Of a stretch of DNA of 10,140 nucleotides, positions 6,130 to 10,140 are shown in pieces (position 1 is the first letter of the stretch; the number at the start of each line of letters is the position of its first letter). The notes under the pieces were generated by a model that was not told where the DNA came from, searched no databases, and saw nothing but the letters and a program-made list of their open reading frames with translations. Source of the DNA: an uncultured Ruminococcus sp. GTDB lineage: Bacteria; Bacillota; Clostridia; Oscillospirales; Ruminococcaceae. The stretch is taken from NCBI GenBank assembly GCA_946188175.1, contig CAMHUJ010000026.1, positions 1-10,140 of the forward strand. The letters are read 5' to 3'. Made by a program: the position numbers and the translations under genes.

Positions 6130-7401
6130 TCATGACAGCGGCAGAAGCAGCGAAACCGTCAGTCCGCCGCTGCGGTTCTCGCAGATCAGCTGTCCGCCCA
6201 TGCGCTGCATCAGTGCACCGGAGATATACAGTCCGAGTCCTGCGCCGTCCTTGCCGCCGGAATTGGATTTGCCGCGGTAATATTTCGACGTGATCAGATC
6301 AATCTCCTCTGTCGGTACACCGCCGCCCGTATCCGAAATATCCATGCGGAGATGATCGCCGCAGAATTCGTAATGTATCGAAATTGGCGTATCTGCGTAT
6401 TTATAGGAGTTGCTGATGAGATTGCCGAGCACTTGCGAGAGTCTGCCCTTATCCACGGAAATCAGGCAGTCCGGCACAGGCTCCGCATGAATCAGACCGC
6501 GCGGATCATGTGCCGCAGCCAGCGCAGGCAGCTCCGAGGACTGCATATCGGTGCAGGCGACGCGCATTTCGCCGATTTCATCGAGCGAAACAGTCAGCAG
6601 ATCGCCTGCGAGCACATGAATTTGCTCCGCCTTCTCATTGATCTGCGCGATTTTTCCTCTGGTATAGGGGTCATCGGTTTTGACCGCGAGCAGCTCGCAG
6701 ATCAGCTTGATGCCGGTCACGGGCGTTTTGATGTCATGGCTGAGCTGTGCCGCGATCTCTTTTTCGCGCAGCCGCAGCGCATCTTCACGCGCCCTTGCCG
6801 CACGCAGCTCCTCTCGCATGATGTCAAAGCTCTCGGTAAAGCTGCCGAACAGATTTGCCTTTTCCATATGCAGCGGTTCATCGAGCCTGCCCTGCGCAAT
6901 CTGTTCCGAAAACTGCCGCATCCGCCGGAACGGCAGCACGATCCGCTGCCGGATATAGTAGATACCCGCAGCGCATAAAAGCAGCAGTACCATGAGAATG
7001 ACTGCCGCCGTAACAAGCATCCGCCGCTGGATCGAATCATATTCCGTGAGCACGGGGTCGGGGACGGCAACCGTCCCGAGGAAGCGTTCGCCGTCGTGCA
7101 GCGCCATGCAGATGCAGCCGCGCTTCACCGCATCCGTCATATTCCGGATATCCTCCGGTGCCTCCGGCGATTTCCAGCGCAGAGTACCGTCCGGCTGAAA
7201 GAGCAGCAGCGCCGTATCGGGATACCGTGCTGCCAGCGTTTCCGGCTGCGTGAAATGTTCATTGACCGTCTGCACGAGATCATTGAGCCGGACAACATCC
7301 CTGCCCTGCGTCCGGATTCTGCCCGGCGCCGAAATGAGCAGCAGGATGCAGACCGCGCACACCGCCGCAGCAGCCGCAAGAAACCGCAGATAATGCTTCA
7401 T
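6130..7401 (-). CDS. Sensor histidine kinase of a two-component pair
   Basis: A 423-residue membrane kinase. Domains in order: transmembrane helix 1 (about 4-25); an extracytoplasmic sensor region of about 100 residues (26-127) with a PAS/Cache-like strand pattern (LLLFQPDGTLRW, GERFLGTVAV); transmembrane helix 2 (128-150); HAMP linker (about 151-205); dimerisation/phosphoacceptor helix with SHDIKTP and His222; and the ATPase domain. In the ATPase domain are the N box NLISNSYKYA (327-336), G1 DTGGGV (357-362), the F-type YYRG (374-377) and G2 DGAGLGLYI (385-393). All catalytic motifs are present. It is the last gene of the operon, 10 nt after the response regulator. The best ribosome binding site, AGGAG at 7421-7417, lies inside the regulator's last codons, an unusually long 15 nt from this ATG; a TAG blocks any longer in-frame start. 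The large outer domain argues against a BceS-type intramembrane sensor. The signal is unknown. Confidence 0.93.
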   Translation of the reverse strand: MKHYLRFLAAAAAVCAVCILLLISAPGRIRTQGRDVVRLNDLVQTVNEHFTQPETLAARYPDTALLLFQPDGTLRWKSPEAPEDIRNMTDAVKRGCICMALHDGERFLGTVAVPDPVLTEYDSIQRRMLVTAAVILMVLLLLCAAGIYYIRQRIVLPFRRMRQFSEQIAQGRLDEPLHMEKANLFGSFTESFDIMREELRAARAREDALRLREKEIAAQLSHDIKTPVTGIKLICELLAVKTDDPYTRGKIAQINEKAEQIHVLAGDLLTVSLDEIGEMRVACTDMQSSELPALAAAHDPRGLIHAEPVPDCLISVDKGRLSQVLGNLISNSYKYADTPISIHYEFCGDHLRMDISDTGGGVPTEEIDLITSKYYRGKSNSGGKDGAGLGLYISGALMQRMGGQLICENRSGGLTVSLLLPLS

Positions 7402-7411
7402 AATCGCTGTT

Positions 7412-8131
7412 TCATTCTCCTAAGATATAGCCGACGCCCCAGACTGTCCGGATGAGCACGGGGTTGCCGGGGTCTGCTTCGATTTTCTCCCTGAGATGCC
7501 GGATATGCACCGGAAGTGTCCCTTCGCCGATGAAGGTATCCTCCCAGACATTCTCCAGAAATTCATCCTTTGTCACGACTCTGCCGCGGTTTTCCAGCAG
7601 ATAGCGCAGCATTTTGTATTCCATTGCCTTTAAGCCGACAGCTTCTCCGCCGCGGATGATCTGATGCAGTCCGGTATCAAGATACACATTTTCCCGAATC
7701 GGAATCTGCGCCGGTGCATCGCCGGAAACCGTTTTCGCGGAGACAGCCCGCGCTGCCTCCGCTGCTTTTTCGTAACGTGTCAGAATCGCCTGCACCTTTG
7801 CAAGCAGAATACTCAGCGAAAATGGCTTTGTGATGTAATCATCGCCGCCTAACCGCAGCGCAGTCAGGATATCGTCGTCGCCGGTGCGGGCGCTGATAAA
7901 CAGAATCGGCATATCGTAATTCTTGCGGATCTGCTTGCACAGCTCAAAGCCCGAGCGTGCGCCGAGATTGATGTCGAGCAGCAGCAGTGAGACGGTATGC
8001 GCCTGCAAAAACGCCTCCGCTGCTTCATAGCCTGTGACATATGCCGTGCTGATATCAAACATATTGAAATATTCTGCGGTATTCTCCGCAATCGTTTCAT
8101 CGTCGTCGATTACCAGACACTGATATTTCAT
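7412..8131 (-). CDS. OmpR/PhoB-family response regulator
   Basis: A 239-residue DNA-binding regulator. The receiver domain (about 1-118) has the acidic cluster D9-D10-D11, phosphoacceptor D53 in LLLLDINLG, S80 in FISAR and K102 in ITKPF, all as expected for a phosphorylatable receiver. After a linker of about 25 residues rich in alanine, the winged-helix domain (about 145-239) shows the family pattern: EYKMLRYLLENRGRVVTKDE, then the recognition region GEGTLPVHIRHLREKIE and the wing IRTVWGVGYIL. The ATG at 8131 is chosen over the in-frame GTG at 8137 because AAGGAG (8144-8139) is 7 nt from the ATG but only 1 nt from the GTG. It lies 11 nt after the serine hydrolase gene, with its ribosome binding site fused to that gene's stop codon, and is followed by its kinase. 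Its targets are unknown; the operon itself is the obvious first guess. Confidence 0.95.
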   Translation of the reverse strand: MKYQCLVIDDDETIAENTAEYFNMFDISTAYVTGYEAAEAFLQAHTVSLLLLDINLGARSGFELCKQIRKNYDMPILFISARTGDDDILTALRLGGDDYITKPFSLSILLAKVQAILTRYEKAAEAARAVSAKTVSGDAPAQIPIRENVYLDTGLHQIIRGGEAVGLKAMEYKMLRYLLENRGRVVTKDEFLENVWEDTFIGEGTLPVHIRHLREKIEADPGNPVLIRTVWGVGYILGE

Positions 8132-8138
8132 GGACACA

Positions 8139-8144
8139 CTCCTT
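8139..8144 (-). promoter_or_regulatory. Ribosome binding site that sets the response regulator start
   Basis: AAGGAG is fused to the stop codon of the upstream hydrolase gene (TAAGGAG). Spacing of 7 nt to the ATG at 8131, against 1 nt to the GTG at 8137, decides the start. Confidence 0.8.
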
Positions 8145-10068
8145 ATTCCTGTTTGATGCCGACTGCTGCACCGGTTTCGCCGATGAACACGATTCTGCCG
8201 CCGGACGGCAGCGGAACCGTTTTTCCGTAATCCTTCATATAGCTTGCATATGTCATACGGTCGCGCGCGTCAAAGACATATACGGCGGCACGCGGCGGAA
8301 TATCCAGCGTCAGGACACGGTTTGTCTGCTCACCGACATTATACCACGAAGCTGCGCCGGTTGTCAACTGCACCGCGGAGCAGTCCGCAGGCAGCAAAGG
8401 GATTGCATCTGCGGGAATATAATCCGAGCCTGCTGCGGTGAGCGAGAGAACCTCATGCCCGTTTTCCTGCCGGATGCGGATATCCGTCTGGTCGCGGCTG
8501 GCGGAGGAGGGGATATGCAGAACCGACTCTGCATGATCTGCGTCCAGAATGCGAAGCTGATTGACATAGCCGCCGGACGCGGCGACATTCAGCCGGTAGA
8601 CGGCTAAGTCTGCATAGCTGCTGTCGGACCGGTCTGCATTGACGAGATACCAGTGCTGCCTGCCGCGTGCATCCCACACATTCTGTACATCCGTGCTGAC
8701 CGGATTCTGCCTGATCTGCTGCATCTGATAGGTTTCGGCGTAGTGCAGATAGCCGGTGTTTTCATCGCCGGAAAAGGATTCGCTCGTCAGATAGACCTGA
8801 CCGTTTTTTTCGCGGAAGCGCATCATAGTCTGCTCCGGCGCCTGTACGGCATGTCCTGCCTCGATATCGCCGCTCATTCTGACAAATGCGCCGGAAACCG
8901 TCGGGCAGAAGTTCATATCATCCTCATCGGGGTCAGAGAGCGGGGCGAGCTTTGCATATTGCTTCTGCGGGAATGTCAGCTGCCAGATGCCTCTGCTGTC
9001 AGCATACATCCCCTCATATTTGAGATATTTCTCCGGCACGCTGCCGCGGAGCGTCTGCTTCTGCGGCTTGCTGTGCTGCACCGGAATGCCCTTCTCCTCC
9101 AGCGCAATATCGAGCAGCGCTTCGGCAAGCAGGGCATTGCTGCTGCTGCTGCCGCCTGATGAGAGCACCGCGACGCTGATCTCCTCATCCGGAGCGACAA
9201 GCAGCTCTGCATGCTGATACACCAGATCGCCGCCCTTGCTGACGACCTGTACACCGGCTGCATCATAATCCGCCGTGCCGACAGAATCCCAGCCGAGCCC
9301 GAAGCCGTCCTCATAGGGATCACCGGTGCTGCGCGTGCGCATTGCATCCTTTGCGGTTTCCGAGAGCAGCGCCGTATTTCCGGAGAAGAAAGCGCTGCCG
9401 AATTCGCAGAGCTCCTTTGCGGTCGAGAGGATACCGCCGCTGCCGATTGTCATGCAGTAATCCGGCGCCATTTCCGCTTTTCTGTGATAGACCGGCACCT
9501 GTTCCGCCGTCTGAAAGGCATTCAGCGGCGTACCGGTCTGCTGCAATCCAAGCGGTTTACAGATATGCTTTTCGATGTAGTCTGTGAAATCCTCGCCGCT
9601 GACATGTTCCGCGATCAGTTCAAGCAGCTCGAAGCCGTCGTTGCAGTATGCGCCGTATGCACCGGGCTCTGCCCTGAGCCGTTCACCGCTGATTTTTTGC
9701 AGGAAGCTGTCATGCAGCGCCGTGCTTCTGTCATCGAGCAGAATATCGCCATGGTAATAGGAGCCCATGAGTCCGGAGCGGTGGTTCATCAGCATCCGCA
9801 CGGTGATTTTCTGATACCGGCTGTCTGCCAGACGGAATTCCGGCAGATAATCGGTCACGGGTGCGTCGAGGTCGATTTTTCCCTGATCTGCAAGCTGCAT
9901 GACGGCAGCCGTCACGAAGATTTTGCTGACGGAGCCGATTCCGATCAGCGTATCCGCCGTTTCCTGCGGCTGATTCTCCGGCACCGCAGCTGCGGCACGG
10001 ACATCCGCCGCGGCATTGCCGGTAAGCAGCATTGCCGCAGCCAGTATCGGTACAATCTGATATTTCAT
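8143..10068 (-). CDS. Secreted beta-lactamase-fold serine hydrolase with long C-terminal extension
   Basis: A 641-residue exported protein of the class C beta-lactamase / penicillin-binding-protein-like family, whose members act as peptidases, esterases or D-amino-acid hydrolases on envelope material. Residues 1-25 are a signal peptide. The catalytic triad motifs are SVSK (S46, K49, in the family context IGSVSKIF), YCN (Y141-N143, in YGAYCNDGFELL) and KGG (278-280, in place of KTG or HxG). Residues about 345-641 form a beta-rich C-terminal extension of about 300 residues that I do not recognise; its first part (KYLKYEGMYAD) resembles the small domains often attached to such hydrolases. Oddity: only about 20 residues separate the signal peptide from SVSK, where relatives usually have 40-60 holding the first strands of the fold. 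The ATG at 10068 has AAGGAG 5 nt upstream, fused to the previous gene's stop. It heads directly into the two-component genes. Confidence 0.87.
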   Translation of the reverse strand: MKYQIVPILAAAMLLTGNAAADVRAAAAVPENQPQETADTLIGIGSVSKIFVTAAVMQLADQGKIDLDAPVTDYLPEFRLADSRYQKITVRMLMNHRSGLMGSYYHGDILLDDRSTALHDSFLQKISGERLRAEPGAYGAYCNDGFELLELIAEHVSGEDFTDYIEKHICKPLGLQQTGTPLNAFQTAEQVPVYHRKAEMAPDYCMTIGSGGILSTAKELCEFGSAFFSGNTALLSETAKDAMRTRSTGDPYEDGFGLGWDSVGTADYDAAGVQVVSKGGDLVYQHAELLVAPDEEISVAVLSSGGSSSSNALLAEALLDIALEEKGIPVQHSKPQKQTLRGSVPEKYLKYEGMYADSRGIWQLTFPQKQYAKLAPLSDPDEDDMNFCPTVSGAFVRMSGDIEAGHAVQAPEQTMMRFREKNGQVYLTSESFSGDENTGYLHYAETYQMQQIRQNPVSTDVQNVWDARGRQHWYLVNADRSDSSYADLAVYRLNVAASGGYVNQLRILDADHAESVLHIPSSASRDQTDIRIRQENGHEVLSLTAAGSDYIPADAIPLLPADCSAVQLTTGAASWYNVGEQTNRVLTLDIPPRAAVYVFDARDRMTYASYMKDYGKTVPLPSGGRIVFIGETGAAVGIKQE

Positions 10069-10077
10069 ATTTGCTCC

Positions 10078-10140
10078 TTACTCCGTCATCAGCTCATAAA
10101 CGGAAATCTGTTTGATTTTTCGTGCGCCGAAACAGGCACA
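10078..10140 (-). CDS. C-terminus of an upstream gene, probably an FtsX-like ABC transporter permease
   Basis: Only the last 20 codons and the TAA are present: a tail reading ...FGARKIKQISVYELMTE. The pattern A-R-K-x3-I-S-x-x-E-L-x-x-E right at the end resembles the cytoplasmic tail of FtsX/MacB/BceB-type permeases (ARK...L.P.EALR.E). The stop codon is fused to the ribosome binding site of the serine hydrolase gene and the two genes are 9 nt apart, so this frame is almost certainly a real gene of the same operon. The family call from 20 residues is tentative. Confidence 0.5.
   Translation of the reverse strand, partial: CACFGARKIKQISVYELMTE

Overview
The window looks like chromosomal DNA of an anaerobic, fairly GC-rich gut Firmicute of the Ruminococcus type (Oscillospiraceae). 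This is an inference. It rests on a secreted leucine-rich-repeat protein ending in a dockerin-like pair of calcium loops, a CotH / DUF4956 / VTC gene trio of the kind common in cellulolytic Ruminococcus and relatives, strong AGGAG ribosome binding sites, and gram-positive-style two-component and diguanylate cyclase genes. No rRNA, tRNA, CRISPR array, transposase or phage gene is visible.

Layout, left to right. (1) Positions 1-1702, minus strand: an operon read VTC-domain protein -> DUF4956 membrane protein -> CotH-family kinase (cut by the left edge), with a consensus -10 box just upstream. (2) Positions 1815-4254, minus strand: one transcription unit, with an extended -10 promoter, a 770-residue secreted BspA-like LRR protein with a C-terminal dockerin-like module, and a strong intrinsic terminator. 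The gene carries a 492-bp (164-residue) tandem unit; 437 bp are identical between two copies. (3) Positions 4171-4721: a 551-bp divergent intergenic region holding the LRR promoter and, facing right, two very good promoters in tandem. The distal one is flanked by palindromes. (4) Positions 4722-6020, plus strand: a cytoplasmic diguanylate cyclase (GGEEF, no I-site), closed by a 14-bp-stem terminator. (5) Positions 6130-10140, minus strand: an operon entering from the right edge, read probable FtsX-like ABC permease (last 20 residues only) -> secreted beta-lactamase-fold serine hydrolase -> OmpR-family response regulator -> sensor histidine kinase.

How the parts may work together (inference). 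The left operon is a membrane-bound phosphoryl-transfer module: VTC fold, membrane partner and CotH kinase. The right operon looks like an envelope-stress or peptide-sensing cassette, in which the two-component pair is co-transcribed with a periplasm-facing hydrolase and probably an ABC permease. The central diguanylate cyclase and the LRR/dockerin protein are transcribed divergently from a long regulatory region. Shared control of surface display and c-di-GMP signalling is possible but not shown.

The best candidates for something undescribed are the right-hand hydrolase/two-component/permease operon and the double-promoter leader with dyad sites upstream of the diguanylate cyclase.
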